From assembly GCF_000308595.1 (NCBI RefSeq), contig NZ_BAGA01000111.1, positions 1-64,000 of the forward strand: a stretch of DNA of 64,000 nucleotides. The letters run 5' to 3'. This DNA comes from Nocardia higoensis NBRC 100133. GTDB taxonomy: Bacteria; Actinomycetota; Actinomycetes; Mycobacteriales; Mycobacteriaceae. Below, in pieces: positions 7,970 to 16,504 of this stretch (positions are counted from its first letter, which is position 1; every line of letters begins with the position of its first letter). The translations under genes were made by a program, and so were the position numbers. Under the pieces are notes generated by a model that had not been told where the DNA came from, made no database searches, and saw only the letters and a program-made list of their open reading frames with translations.

Positions 7970-8770
7970 ATGTCGCAGCCGTTGAAGCTCCTCGCCGACC
8001 AGATCGCCACCCACACCCGCTACTCCGAGCACAACTTCGACCTCAACGCAGACGTCGCGGCCGCACTCAGGCTGTCCGGCAGCGAACAGACCATCGATAT
8101 CGGATGCGGCACGGGACAATTCCTGCGAACCCTGCGCGAGCAGGGACACCGCGGCGACTTGTTCGGAACCGGAATCCGCCCCGAGGCCGCCGCCGCGGCC
8201 GCCGCCCTCGACGCCGTACACGCCGTGCACACCGATGCGCTCCAGCTGCCGTTCCCCGATAGCATGTTCGACCGCGCGACCGCCATGCACCTGCTCTACT
8301 ACCTGAGCGACCCGGCAGCGGGGTTGGCGGAAATGCATCGGGTGACCCGGCCCGGCGGGACGATCGCGGTCACCGTCAACCACACCGTCACCGCTCCACG
8401 GTTGCGGGCACTGGTCGCCGAACACGCAGCACGGTACGGGTTCAGCCCGCGCCCAGCCTCCCATATCTGGGCCGAGAATCCACGCACCGCTGCACCGTTG
8501 GATGTCGATGCCGCAGCCGAGTTGATATGTGTCGAGTTCGGGCACGCCACCGCCTGGCGGCGCGACGACGCCCTGGTCTTTCCCACCCCTGACAGCGTGC
8601 TGCCCTACGCCGACGTGCTCGCCCGGTTCGTCTGCGGCGTCGGCGAGGACTCACCACATCGCGCGCAGATCCTCTGCGAGGTCGGGGCCGAGGTACGTTC
8701 CTGGTTCGCCAGGCACGGCCGACCGTGGCGTGACCCGAAGGGCTACACCATCCTGACCGCCGACACCTAG
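7970..8770 (+). CDS. Class I SAM-dependent methyltransferase (Methyltransf_11), 266 aa
   Basis: Motif I is TIDIGCGTGQFLRTL (about residues 41-55); an acidic residue follows in the second strand region, with DALQLPFPDSMFDRATAMHLLYYLSD (motif II) and LAEMHRVTRPGGTIAVTVNH (motif III) after it. Length and order are normal for small-molecule methyltransferases. The acceptor substrate is unknown. It starts 6 bp after the carbamoyltransferase relic. Its TAG stop shares the palindrome CTAG with the stop of the convergent dehydratase gene. Confidence 0.9.
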   Translation: MSQPLKLLADQIATHTRYSEHNFDLNADVAAALRLSGSEQTIDIGCGTGQFLRTLREQGHRGDLFGTGIRPEAAAAAAALDAVHAVHTDALQLPFPDSMFDRATAMHLLYYLSDPAAGLAEMHRVTRPGGTIAVTVNHTVTAPRLRALVAEHAARYGFSPRPASHIWAENPRTAAPLDVDAAAELICVEFGHATAWRRDDALVFPTPDSVLPYADVLARFVCGVGEDSPHRAQILCEVGAEVRSWFARHGRPWRDPKGYTILTADT

Positions 8771-9834
8771 CGTGGGGCCGCCGCCGGACCGAGCCGGCTC
8801 CAGTCGAAACCGAGCTCACCCTTATCAGCGATGACCTGCTCCCACCACGACCGGTGCTCGACATACCAGGCGACGGTCTCGGCGATACCGGACTCGAAAT
8901 CGTGGACCGGCGCCCAACCGAGCCGGGATTCGATCTTGTCCGGGTTGATCAGATACCGCCGGTCGTGGTTCGGCCGATCCGGGATGTGCTCGATCCACTC
9001 CCCCGGATCCCGCTCGAGCGCGGTGACCACCATGGTGGCGATGTCGATATTGGTGACCTCCCTGCGGGCGGAGATGTCGAAAATCGGCAACAGCCCCGGA
9101 TCGGTCGCCGCCGCGGCCGGGATCGGGTCGAGTTCGGCGTGCAGCACCCGATGCACCGCGGCACAGTGGTCGGCCACATGCAGCCAGTCCCGACGCTGCA
9201 ACCCATCACCGTAGACCGGGACCTTCTTCCCCCGCAGCACATTCGTCACCGCCAGGGGAATCAACTTCTCCGGCAACTGGAACGGGCCATAGTTGTTCGC
9301 GCAGTGCGTCATCCGCAGATTCAGCTGCGTATAGGTTTGCATGTAGGCGCGCACCATCTGATCCCCGGCCGCCTTCGCCGCCGAATACGGCGTCTTCGCG
9401 TTCAACGGCGACCGCTCGGTGAACCACCCTTGCCCCTCGGCCAGCTCCCCGTACACCTCGATCGTGGACACGTGCACATGCGAGCGGACCGGCACCAGGC
9501 GACTGCACTCGGCCATCACCTGCGCCCCCAGGGCGTTGCTGCGCATGAACGACGACGGCCCCAGGATCGCGCGGTCGTTGTGTGACTCGGCGGCGAAGTT
9601 CACCACATAGTCAGGCAGGTACCGCCGATACAGGGCCTCCATCACCGGCAGGTCGGCGATATCGGCCTGCTCGAACACGATCCTGTCGCTCACCGCGTCG
9701 AGGTTGGCCGGATTACCGGCGAAGCCGATGTAGTCCACCGCCACCACCCGGGCATCGGGCTCCCACTCCAGCAGCAGGTGCACATAGTTCGCGCCGATGA
9801 ACCCGGCAGCGCCGGTCACGAGGTAGACGGACAT
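8767..9834 (-). CDS. rmlB: dTDP-glucose 4,6-dehydratase-like SDR, 355 aa
   Basis: Extended SDR close to RmlB: MSVYLVTGAAGFIGANYVH (TGxxGxxG), NFAAESHNDRAI (the typical RmlB AAESHVDRSI region), STIEVYGE, YSAAKAAGDQMVRAY (catalytic YxxxK) and NNYGPFQLPEKLIPL, a strong RmlB hallmark. The enzyme would make a 4-keto-6-deoxy nucleotide sugar for deoxysugar synthesis. ATG 9834 fits the family; the longer reading to 9891 adds an unconserved leader. STIEVYGE has E where D is usual in the active-site STDEVYG, so its exact product may differ. It could supply sugars to the same pathway as the epimerase at 1-659. Confidence 0.85.
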   Translation of the reverse strand: MSVYLVTGAAGFIGANYVHLLLEWEPDARVVAVDYIGFAGNPANLDAVSDRIVFEQADIADLPVMEALYRRYLPDYVVNFAAESHNDRAILGPSSFMRSNALGAQVMAECSRLVPVRSHVHVSTIEVYGELAEGQGWFTERSPLNAKTPYSAAKAAGDQMVRAYMQTYTQLNLRMTHCANNYGPFQLPEKLIPLAVTNVLRGKKVPVYGDGLQRRDWLHVADHCAAVHRVLHAELDPIPAAAATDPGLLPIFDISARREVTNIDIATMVVTALERDPGEWIEHIPDRPNHDRRYLINPDKIESRLGWAPVHDFESGIAETVAWYVEHRSWWEQVIADKGELGFDWSRLGPAAAPR

Positions 9835-10140
9835 GGTTGCCGAGCCTAGCCCAGATCCGATCCCGCAGCGGCCTCCACCGGAAGCGTTCAAAAGGCCTGA
9901 TCAACACACCCTCCGCGTCCGGACTGATCACGCACGAAAAGCGAAGATCCGATGTCGACCCCAAGGTGCTCCAGTCCGTCTCTCGCCGGACCGTCCACAC
10001 CGCGACCAGGGTCGATGCAGACCCCGGTCCGCGACGCCACCACGATCGCGACGATGTTCCACCGCTCGCTAGCATCCGTGATTCGATAACCGCACACCAA
10101 TCGCTGGGAATCAGCCGTAGGCGCAGCCCTGCACCGCCCT

Positions 10141-10232
10141 GTCAATGGCCAGTTGGTTCTCCCCGCGGGCGGCCAGCAATCGTCCCCGCTGATGGCCGGT
10201 TGGTTTTCCCAACGGTGGCCAGTAATTTCCCC
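10141..10232. repeat. IS21-family terminal repeat relic
   Basis: Four imperfect copies of an 18-bp unit of the form tGGCCAGttggTTtTCCCC start at 10146, 10170, 10193 and 10216. IS21-family ends carry multiple internal repeats of exactly this look beginning TGT near the tip. No istA/istB gene follows, so this is an orphan end. The surrounding 9835-10444 holds no other gene I can support. Confidence 0.6.
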
Positions 10233-10540
10233 ATCGAGGTCAGCGCAGTGGCTTCACCCACTTGCCGAGCACATGCGCATGAGCCTGCGCAGGAACCCTC
10301 GCACGTGATCCGGCGGTGCGCGGCGAGTTCCTCTCCCGTGTCAGCCGGTAGGGCGGGCGCGGGGCAAGTAGAGTACGCAACGACCTTGTCCCCATGCGTT
10401 TCCGGCGGAGTCTGACTGTGTCGATCAGTGATTCCCATATCGCGGGACTGCTGCACGAGTTGGTGACATCTTGACCTGCCCTACTGGTTGGGTTCCAGAT
10501 CAGGTGGCTAACTGACGGCCTATCCGAAAGGCTGGCAGTC

Positions 10541-10840
10541 ATGCCACGCGCCTACCCTCCCGAGTTCCGCAGCAGAGCAGTCGCATTGGTCCGAGCAGGA
10601 CGACCAGCCAAGCAGACCGCGTTCGACCTCGGCATCCACCCGGTCACGCTGTCGAAGTGGCTGCGCCAGGACGACATCGACCACGGACGCCGCCCAGGGA
10701 TCCCGTCATCGGAGTCCGCGGAGCTGCGTGCGGCCAAGCGGCGGATCCATGAACTCGAGACCGAGCTGGCGATCATCCGCCACGCCGCAAAGTTCCTTCA
10801 GGAGGACGTCTCCGGCCCAAAAGCAGGCTCTACCCGGTGA
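10541..10840 (+). CDS. IS3 transposase OrfA, 99 aa
   Basis: Helix-turn-helix DNA-binding subunit: PEFRSRAVALVRAGRPAKQTAFDLGIHPVTLSKWL, followed by a leucine-zipper-like coiled coil (AELRAAKRRIHELETELAIIRHAAKFL). The TGA overlaps the GTG of orfB, which lies in the -1 frame, so a programmed -1 frameshift may produce OrfAB. Confidence 0.9.
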   Translation: MPRAYPPEFRSRAVALVRAGRPAKQTAFDLGIHPVTLSKWLRQDDIDHGRRPGIPSSESAELRAAKRRIHELETELAIIRHAAKFLQEDVSGPKAGSTR

Positions 10841-11703
10841 TCGACGCTCTCGCCGCCGCCGGAGCGCCGATCGACCGCTGCTGCCGCATCCTCGGAGTCG
10901 CCCGGCAGAACTACTACAAAGCCAAACGCAGGCCGACGACACCGACCCAGTTGCGTCGCCAATGGCTGACCGGGCTGATCCGCGAGGTGCATATCGCTTC
11001 CCGCGGCACCTACGGCTACCGCAGGATCCACGCCGAACTCACCCTCGGCATGGGCATCCAAGTCTGTCCACGCACCATCTCGGTGCTCATGACCTTGGCC
11101 GGCATCCGCGGCCTACCGGGCCCGGTCCGGGTCAAACGCTTGCGCGGTGTCGCGACCGCCGAGGACCTGGTGAACCGCAAGTTCCATCGGCTGGCGCCGA
11201 ACGAGTTGTGGGTCACCGACATCACCCAACACCGTACGAGGGAAGGATGGCTCTACTGCGCGGCGGTCCTCGACGCCTACAGCCGCAAGATCGTCGGCTG
11301 GTCCATCGACTCCCGACCCGACTCCACACTCGTGGTCAACGCCCTGGACATGGCCATCCGAAACCGGCGACCTGAACCGGGCGGTATCGTGCATGCCGAT
11401 CACGGAACTCAGTTCACCTCATGGGTTTTCGGGGAGAAGATCCGCTCGGCGGGGCTGCTGCCCTCGTTCGGGACCGTCGGCGACGGGCTGGACAACGCCA
11501 TGATGGAATCGTTCTGGTCCTCGATGCAGATCGAGCTGCTCAACCGCCAGCGATGGAAGACCCGCGTCGAGCTCGCGAACGCGATCTTCGACTACATCGA
11601 GATCTTCTACAACCGGCAACGCCGCCACTCCTCCCTCGGCTACCGCACCCCGATCGAGTACGAACTACTCTCCGAGAAGACACCCATCACCGCCGCCAGT
11701 TAG
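10837..11703 (+). CDS. IS3 transposase OrfB, 288 aa
   Basis: RNase H-fold integrase core with the complete DDE triad: D in LWVTDITQH, D in IVHADHGTQF, and E in NAMMESFWSSMQIE 35 residues later. The N-terminal HTH_21 region includes YGYRRIHAEL, and the C-terminus YNRQRRHSSLGYRTPIEY is typical of the family. It appears full length and intact. Confidence 0.93.
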   Translation: MIDALAAAGAPIDRCCRILGVARQNYYKAKRRPTTPTQLRRQWLTGLIREVHIASRGTYGYRRIHAELTLGMGIQVCPRTISVLMTLAGIRGLPGPVRVKRLRGVATAEDLVNRKFHRLAPNELWVTDITQHRTREGWLYCAAVLDAYSRKIVGWSIDSRPDSTLVVNALDMAIRNRRPEPGGIVHADHGTQFTSWVFGEKIRSAGLLPSFGTVGDGLDNAMMESFWSSMQIELLNRQRWKTRVELANAIFDYIEIFYNRQRRHSSLGYRTPIEYELLSEKTPITAAS

Positions 11704-11774
11704 CCACCCGGACTGGAACCCAAAGGATGGGGCAGGTCATCTGATCTGTGGTGCCGTGGGGCACTGCTGGAAGG

Positions 11775-12077
11775 ATGGACACCGTGCCCAAGCCCTATCC
11801 CAAGGAGTTCCGCGACGACGTCGTGCGGGTCGCTCGCAATCGAGAGCCCGGCCAGAAGCTCAAGCAGATCGCGGCCGATTTCGGGATCAGCGAGTCCTGC
11901 CTGGCCACCTGGATGAAGACCGCAGATGTCGAGGACGGTATTTCCGCTGGAACGACCGCCGCCGAGAATGCCGAGTTGCGGGAACCTCGGAAGCGGATCA
12001 GGTTGCTCGAGCAGGAGAACGAGGTCCTGCGGCGGGCGGCGGCGTATCTGTCGCAGGCGAACCTGCCGGGAAAATGA
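11775..12077 (+). CDS. OrfA of outer IS3 element
   Basis: About 100 aa: a helix-turn-helix (YPKEFRDDVVRVARNREPGQKLKQIAADFGISESCLATWMK) then a leucine-rich coiled coil ending ...LSQANLPGK. The stop TGA falls exactly where the IS110 element enters. The reading from 11748 is possible but ATG 11775 fits the family. The two bases after the stop no longer belong to the original orfB. Confidence 0.8.
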   Translation: MDTVPKPYPKEFRDDVVRVARNREPGQKLKQIAADFGISESCLATWMKTADVEDGISAGTTAAENAELREPRKRIRLLEQENEVLRRAAAYLSQANLPGK

Positions 12078-12094
12078 CTCTTCTATGGCTTCTG

Positions 12095-13144
12095 TCAAGC
12101 GGGAGCCACTGTGTTTTGGAGTTGCCGGAAGACGGCGCGGCAGACGTAGCGTTTGAGGTTGCGGCGGATTTCGCGGGGTGTTTTGCCTTGCGCTCGACTG
12201 CGTTCGGCGTAGGCGCGGGTGTCGGGGTCGTAGCTGAGGCGGGTTCGGACGATGATGTCGAAGGCGCGGTTGAGTTGGCGGTCGCCGCCGCGGTTGAGGC
12301 GGTGGCGGACGGTGTTGCCTGACGAGGCTGGTTGTGGCGCGACGCCGGCCAGGTTGGCGAAGGCGGATTCGGATCGGATGCGGCCGTGGTGGGAGTAGGC
12401 GCAGTAGATGATGGCCGCGGTCACCGGTCCGATGCCCGGGGTGTCTTGCAGGCCGGGTGCGACCTTGTTGACGAGGTCGTTGAGGTGGGTGTGGTTGCTC
12501 TTGAGCTGGGTGTCGTAGTCGATGATCGCGCGTGCCAGGCGCCGGGCCTCAGCGCGTGCGACTTTGGTGAGGTGGTCGCCGGAGGTGGCGCGCCAGCCGG
12601 CGATGGCTGCGATGGTGGGGTTGGTGATCGGTCGGCGGGCGTCGATGCCGAGGTCGATGGTCCGAAGTAGTGCGGTGAGGGCGTTGCGGCTGGCGGTGCG
12701 TTGCTGGTCGAGCAGACGCCGCGCGGCGAGCAGTATCCGCAGGGCTGTGCGATCGCCGGTGGATCGCGGTGCAGCGACGTGTGATTCTTCGCGTCCCAGA
12801 ACCGATCTTGCCGCTGCCTCGGCGTCGATTCGGTCGGTTTTGCCGTCCACGACCTGTTGTTTGCGTGAGGGCGGCCGGACCTCACCGACCGGGATGCCGG
12901 CATCGATGAGGGTCGCGGTCAGGATCGCCCCGTAGGACGAGGTGCCTTCCACCGCGGCGAATACTGCTCCGCTGGTTCGTGTGCGTATCCAGGTCACTGC
13001 TCGCGCGAGACCAGCTGGATGCGTGGGAAATTCGCGTGTGTCGACGACGGCGCCGGTGCGGGTTTCGATGGCGACGAAGGTGTGGGTGCGGGCGTGGGTG
13101 TCCACGCCGACTACGTATTCGTAGCGTTCGGCGATGCGAGTCAT
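12095..13144 (-). CDS. IS110-family transposase (DEDD), 349 aa
   Basis: N-terminal RuvC-like DEDD domain: GVDTHARTH (D), AAVEGTSSYG (E) and KTDRIDAEAAARSVL (DxxD). The C-terminal transposase_20 domain has a helix-hairpin-helix-like TPGIGPVTAAIIYCAYSH and a serine-containing ASSGNTVRHRLNRGGDRQLN that carries the family's second active site. ATG 13144 (MTRIAERYEYVVGVD) is preferred over the longer start at 13204. It appears full length. It cuts an older IS3 element in two. Confidence 0.92.
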   Translation of the reverse strand: MTRIAERYEYVVGVDTHARTHTFVAIETRTGAVVDTREFPTHPAGLARAVTWIRTRTSGAVFAAVEGTSSYGAILTATLIDAGIPVGEVRPPSRKQQVVDGKTDRIDAEAAARSVLGREESHVAAPRSTGDRTALRILLAARRLLDQQRTASRNALTALLRTIDLGIDARRPITNPTIAAIAGWRATSGDHLTKVARAEARRLARAIIDYDTQLKSNHTHLNDLVNKVAPGLQDTPGIGPVTAAIIYCAYSHHGRIRSESAFANLAGVAPQPASSGNTVRHRLNRGGDRQLNRAFDIIVRTRLSYDPDTRAYAERSRAQGKTPREIRRNLKRYVCRAVFRQLQNTVAPA

Positions 13145-13407
13145 GCGGCTGGTTGTCCTCTCTGTGTCTCGGGCGGTGGGGTCGGCCGGGTCACTCGGAG
13201 GCAAATCTGTAATGGGTCACGCGTGGACTGCGCGGACATTCTTCTGATCAGGCCATCCGGGCGGGGTGGTCCGACACCCCGGCCCGCTGCGCGGACAAGT
13301 CATTTTCAAGACACCCGACGGATCGGGGTCGGATATACCCGGAGTCACGCGAAGCGAGCCGAAGCGTCAGCCTGCCAGCCGATCTCGGACCGGCCAAGAC
13401 CATTACA
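13145..13407 (-). ncRNA. Candidate bridge-RNA region of the IS110 element
   Basis: About 260 bp inside the element but upstream of the transposase start, with no ORF of its own on that strand. In the IS110 group the long non-coding end upstream of the gene is transcribed as a bridge RNA whose two loops pair with target and donor. Position, length and lack of coding capacity fit; I did not fold it. Confidence 0.45.
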
Positions 13408-14293
13408 GATCTACCCGCTCGTCCGCGAGCTGGCCGCTGACGGGATTCCCGTCGCGGTGACGTGCCGGGTGCTGAAGATCGCGCGCCAACCGTATTACCG
13501 GTGGCTGGCCGATCCGGTCACGGCTGCTGATCTCGAGCAGGCGTATCGGGCGAATGCCTTGTTCGATGCTCACCGCGACGATCCCGAGTTCGGGTATCGA
13601 TTCCTGCTCGATGAAGCAGCCACCGCGGGTGAGCCGATGGCGGCGCGGACCGCGTGGCGGATCTGCTCGGTCAACAGGTGGTGGAGCAGTTTCGGCAAGA
13701 AACGCGGTGCCAAGAACGGCCGCTCGGGCCCTCCCGTGCATGACGATCTGGTCGCCCGGAACTTCACTGCTGATGCGCCGAACATGTTGTGGCTCATGGA
13801 TATAACGGAACATTTCACCAGTGAAGGGAAGCTCTATCTTTGCGCGGTCAAGGACGTGTTCTCCAACCGCATCGTGGGGTATTCGATCGATTCGCGGATG
13901 AAGGCCCGCCTGGCGGTCGATGCCCTGTCCTCTGCTGCGGCCAGGCGCGGCGCGGCTGGTGAGCAGGTCGCCGGCTGCATCGTTCACAGTGACAGGGGGT
14001 CGCAGTTTCGGTCCCGGAAGTTCGTTCGTGCCTTGCGCTCTCACGCGATGGTCGGGTCGATGGGGCGGGTCGGTGCCTGCGGTGACAACGCGGCGATGGA
14101 ATCGTTCTTCGCCCTGCTGCAGAAGAACGTCCTCGACCGCCGGCCTTGGGTCACTCGTGGTGAGCTCCGGATCGCGATCGTGACGTGGATCGAACGGACC
14201 TACCACCGCCGCCGACGCCAGGCCAGGCTCGGCAGATTGACCCCGGTCGAATACGAAGCAATCATGACCACAGCAGCCTCTCAGGCTGCCTGA
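13408..14293 (+). pseudogene. OrfB of outer IS3 element, separated from its start
   Basis: Begins ...IYPLVRELAADGIPVAVTCRVLKIARQPYYRWL and has the complete DDE core: D in LMDITEHF, D in IVHSDRGSQF, E in AAMESFFALLQKN. The C-terminus is family-typical (RRRRQARLGRLTPVEYEAI). The ATG that should overlap the orfA stop lies on the far side of the IS110 element, so the natural start and coupling are lost. The open frame that runs left into 13019 is antisense to the IS110 gene and is not a real extension. Confidence 0.85.
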
Positions 14294-14383
14294 CCGAACC
14301 TGTCACCGCTTCGTGCAGCAGTCCCGGCCAGCGATGCGGTCTCATTCAGAGCGAGGTCGCGCAAGGACCCGCTCGACTCTTCC

Positions 14384-15031
14384 ATGCTCATCGTGGAGAG
14401 CGTGGCGAAGGTGTCCACGCAACCGCCCTCGGAGCTGTGGGGTCTCATCATCGGTGACATCTTGGCGAACCTGCGCGCCGCACTGGACCATGCATTATTC
14501 GGCCACATCACCGCTCGCCACTCGCTGCCCGAAGAGCAGCAGAGGGCCATCCAGTTCCCGATCGTGGTCGACGCCTCGAAATGGCCGTCGAAGGACCGGC
14601 AGTACCTTCCCCTGGTGGATTCCGCAGTCTGGGCCCACATCTACACCAAACAGCCGTTTCACGCTGCGGATCCGCACAGCGGCGGGTTGCACATCCTCAA
14701 CGATCTGGTCAACCGCGACAAACACCGAACCCTGCACGTGTTGGTGTCGGTGGGCACCGTAACCTTCGACCGGAACAACGCCCCGATCGCCGAACTTCCG
14801 TCCTCAGCCCGTCCGATCACCGACGGCGCCGTCATCGGTCACGCGCGGATGATGAAACGCCTGTGGGGCGAGGGGCCGAAGCTGGTGGACATTCCGGGAG
14901 GGGCCGCCTACATCGAACACATCGACGCACCGGGCTTCGATGGAAGGCCGGTCGGTGCTCTGGACCTGATGGAGAACCTAACAGCGGCCACCGAGACCTT
15001 CCTCGACGAGCTGCGCACTCTCGGCTGCTGA
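14384..15031 (+). CDS. Hypothetical protein, probably 5'-truncated by IS3
   Basis: 215 aa. The segment PPSELWGLIIGDILANLRAALDHALF resembles a family of bacterial proteins of unknown role in which a W-x-L-I-x-G-D-x-x-H/A-N-L-R-S/A-A-L-D-H motif follows about 60-80 N-terminal residues. Here the motif begins at about residue 15 and the frame stays open back to the tip of the outer IS3 element at about 14325, so the N-terminus was probably removed by the insertion. The rest is soluble, with no signal or membrane segment. The true start is uncertain. Confidence 0.55.
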   Translation: MLIVESVAKVSTQPPSELWGLIIGDILANLRAALDHALFGHITARHSLPEEQQRAIQFPIVVDASKWPSKDRQYLPLVDSAVWAHIYTKQPFHAADPHSGGLHILNDLVNRDKHRTLHVLVSVGTVTFDRNNAPIAELPSSARPITDGAVIGHARMMKRLWGEGPKLVDIPGGAAYIEHIDAPGFDGRPVGALDLMENLTAATETFLDELRTLGC

Positions 15032-15399
15032 GAGGAGAAGGAGCGGACGCCAGGTGCCGAGCCCTGTAGCGTTGAGCAGCAACATATTGCATTGCATAGC
15101 GCGGGTTGGGCATGTTCGCGTCCAGGGTGACACGGTGGCTCGATCGCGCAGAACGCGGTACGGGCCTGCGGTCACCGGCGCAGGGGTGAGGTGATGAATG
15201 GCTCGGATGTGGTGAGAGGGCAGTTCGCGGATCGGAACCGATACGCGACAGAATGAGGGCACTGTTCGGCGCTGGTGCGCCCTGACCACGGGATCGTTTG
15301 CGAGAACCGTACCGTCGGCTTCCGCGCAAAGCCGTGGCTGCGGCGGCGGGGGGCACGGGGATCTCAACCGGATCGATGATCGCGGCAGGGCTGGTGTCG
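15032..15399. other. 368-bp non-coding stretch between convergent genes
   Basis: Lies between two genes that face each other. The ORFs in it are short, antisense and without ribosome binding sites. A small GTTGagcaGCAAC-type hairpin is near 15075. No strong terminator with a T-tract is visible. Confidence 0.4.
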
Positions 15400-15975
15400 C
15401 TATGGGTTCTGGGCATGGCTGTCTCCGGTGGTCTCGTGTGCGCTCCAGCGGCTGATCGCCTCTGTGATCAGCCGTGCTGCCGCGCCCGGGGGCGCCGTGG
15501 TGGTGTCGATGATCAGATCAGCCGCAGCGCCCAGCCACTGCTCGCGGGCGTCGAAATAGGTCGGCAGATGTTGTAGACGCCACCCCGCCGCACGATGGAG
15601 CACCTCGTCCTCGCTGATACGTCGCCGCAACGTAGGTTCATCGGCTTCGACCAGGACCAGGCGCACCGTGTACCCGAGAGCACGCAGTCCCTCGGCCAAC
15701 TCCTCCCAGTACTGCTGGTTCAGTACCGTCTGCACGATCACCAGGCTCTGATTCGTAGCTCGGGCGATTTCGTCAGCGACGATCGGGGTCAGCCTCCGCC
15801 ACGACGGCAACTGCTGGAAGTCCGCGACACAGGAGTCGGCCAGCTGCGCGCGCAGCATGAACCCGACGAACTCCGGATCGAACAACCGCCACGCAGGCGT
15901 GGAAGCCACCAGTTCCTCAGCAGTCGTGGTCTTTCCCGAGCCGAAGGGACCGTTCAACCACACCATTTCGGACAA
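15400..15975 (-). CDS. TmrB-like P-loop ATPase, 191 aa
   Basis: P-loop NLNGPFGSGKTTT-type motif near the N-terminus (G9-T17: GPFGSGKTT), followed by ELVASTPAWRLFDPEFVGFMLR and DFQQLPSWRRLTP. This matches the pattern of the TmrB family (tunicamycin-resistance protein of Bacillus), in which DFQxLPxWR follows the first helix. Length is close to the family's. A kinase-like or resistance role is possible but the substrate is not shown. The start overlaps the HAD relic upstream by 22 bp, so the two were probably once one operon. Confidence 0.75.
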   Translation of the reverse strand: MSEMVWLNGPFGSGKTTTAEELVASTPAWRLFDPEFVGFMLRAQLADSCVADFQQLPSWRRLTPIVADEIARATNQSLVIVQTVLNQQYWEELAEGLRALGYTVRLVLVEADEPTLRRRISEDEVLHRAAGWRLQHLPTYFDAREQWLGAAADLIIDTTTAPPGAAARLITEAISRWSAHETTGDSHAQNP

Positions 15976-16196
15976 TTTTCCTCCTGTACCGGGTATTCAC
16001 GGACAAACCGAGACAAAGAAGCCACCAGGTGATGCACCTGCATACCCACCGCCGCCGCGCCGGGAAGATTCACTGCAAGATCATCGATCACCAGCACCCG
16101 CTGCGGCGCGACTCCCATCTCTCGGGCGGTATGGCGGCACAGCGCCGGGGCCGGCACGTGGTGTGACATCTCCGGAAACCACGGCAATGCGCCCAC
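15954..16196 (-). pseudogene. HAD-hydrolase C-terminal fragment, 80 aa
   Basis: Contains GVAPQRVLVIDDLAVNLPGAAAVGMQVHHL, the motif IV region of haloacid dehalogenase-like hydrolases (IDD followed by N-x-x-G-A and G-M). The motif I DxDxT nucleophile and the cap are missing, because HAD proteins are about 200 aa and this begins at motif III/IV. It is a remnant unless it is a rare stand-alone fragment. It lies upstream of and overlaps the TmrB-like gene. Confidence 0.65.
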
Positions 16197-16282
16197 TGTC
16201 TTAGAGCTCTAAGGGTGCTTGCGGGTAGGTACCGCGACTGACGCGAGACGCGCTGGTGCGGGGCACACGCACGGTCAGCCGC

Positions 16283-16504
16283 TCAGCGCGGCAGGAAAAG
16301 TCGCTGGTAAGGAAGTTGTTGCAGGTCGTCGGTCACCAGGTCGTCGACCGTGACGCGGGCTAAACCCTGACGCACCGCGTTCTCAGCGAAGGCCTCGGCG
16401 ACGCATCCGGCTGCCCGGTAGTGCTGGATCGGGACACCCGCGACACCGAAATCGACGATCACTCGGCGCTCCTCGATCACCGCAACGGCGGTCGGCCAGT
16501 CCAT
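16283..16504 (-). CDS. Small conserved hypothetical, 73 aa
   Basis: A beta-rich start (AVAVIEERRVIVDFGVAGVPIQHY) is followed by a helix (AAGCVAEAFAENAVRQGLARVTVDDL) and the tail QQLPYQRLFLPR. The ATG lies inside the end of the 64-aa gene (28-bp overlap, different frame), suggesting coupled translation. A decayed copy of its C-terminal half is present at 3.67-3.80 kb, showing that the gene belongs to the duplicated P450-associated locus. Function unknown; no membrane or signal segment. Confidence 0.65.
   Translation of the reverse strand: MDWPTAVAVIEERRVIVDFGVAGVPIQHYRAAGCVAEAFAENAVRQGLARVTVDDLVTDDLQQLPYQRLFLPR

Larger units (their letters stand above)
10472..11739 (+). mobile_element. IS3-family insertion sequence, complete
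   Basis: 1268 bp. The left end TGACCTGCCC...GGGTTCCAG...GTGGCTAACTG matches the inverted right end closely over about 44 bp. It is flanked by a 3-bp direct repeat TCT (10469-10471 and 11740-11742). It carries intact orfA and orfB in the usual -1 arrangement and sits inside the left end of the outer IS3 element. It is probably the youngest or still-mobile element here. Confidence 0.9.
12076..13409 (-). mobile_element. IS110-family element inserted between IS3 orfA and orfB
   Basis: Left of the insert the host sequence reads ggaaaatGA and right of it GAtctacccg. Joining them at one shared GA regenerates ATGATCTACCCG, the normal overlap of an IS3 orfA stop with an orfB start. The element is therefore about 1.33 kb, has no inverted repeats, and shares a 2-bp core with its target, as known for IS110 transposition. 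The boundaries are inferred from this reconstruction. Confidence 0.75.
10445..14325 (+). mobile_element. Composite: IS3-family element interrupted twice
   Basis: The left tip cgggactgctgcacgag near 10445 is repeated inverted at the right end near 14325 (cgtgcagcagtcccg), giving terminal inverted repeats of about 16 bp. Removing the IS3 element at 10472-11739 and the IS110 element at about 12076-13409 leaves about 1.28 kb with orfA then orfB, the normal size of an IS3-family element. The outer copy is therefore the oldest insertion. I could not find a convincing target duplication for it. Confidence 0.7.

Noticed and set aside
9835..10140. Coding remnants upstream of the IS nest
   Set aside because: Open frames on both strands lack ribosome binding sites and motifs; nothing supportable.
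13019..14293. 424-aa ORF as one transposase
   Set aside because: Its first about 130 codons are antisense to the IS110 gene and its non-coding end; only 13408 onward is IS3 OrfB.
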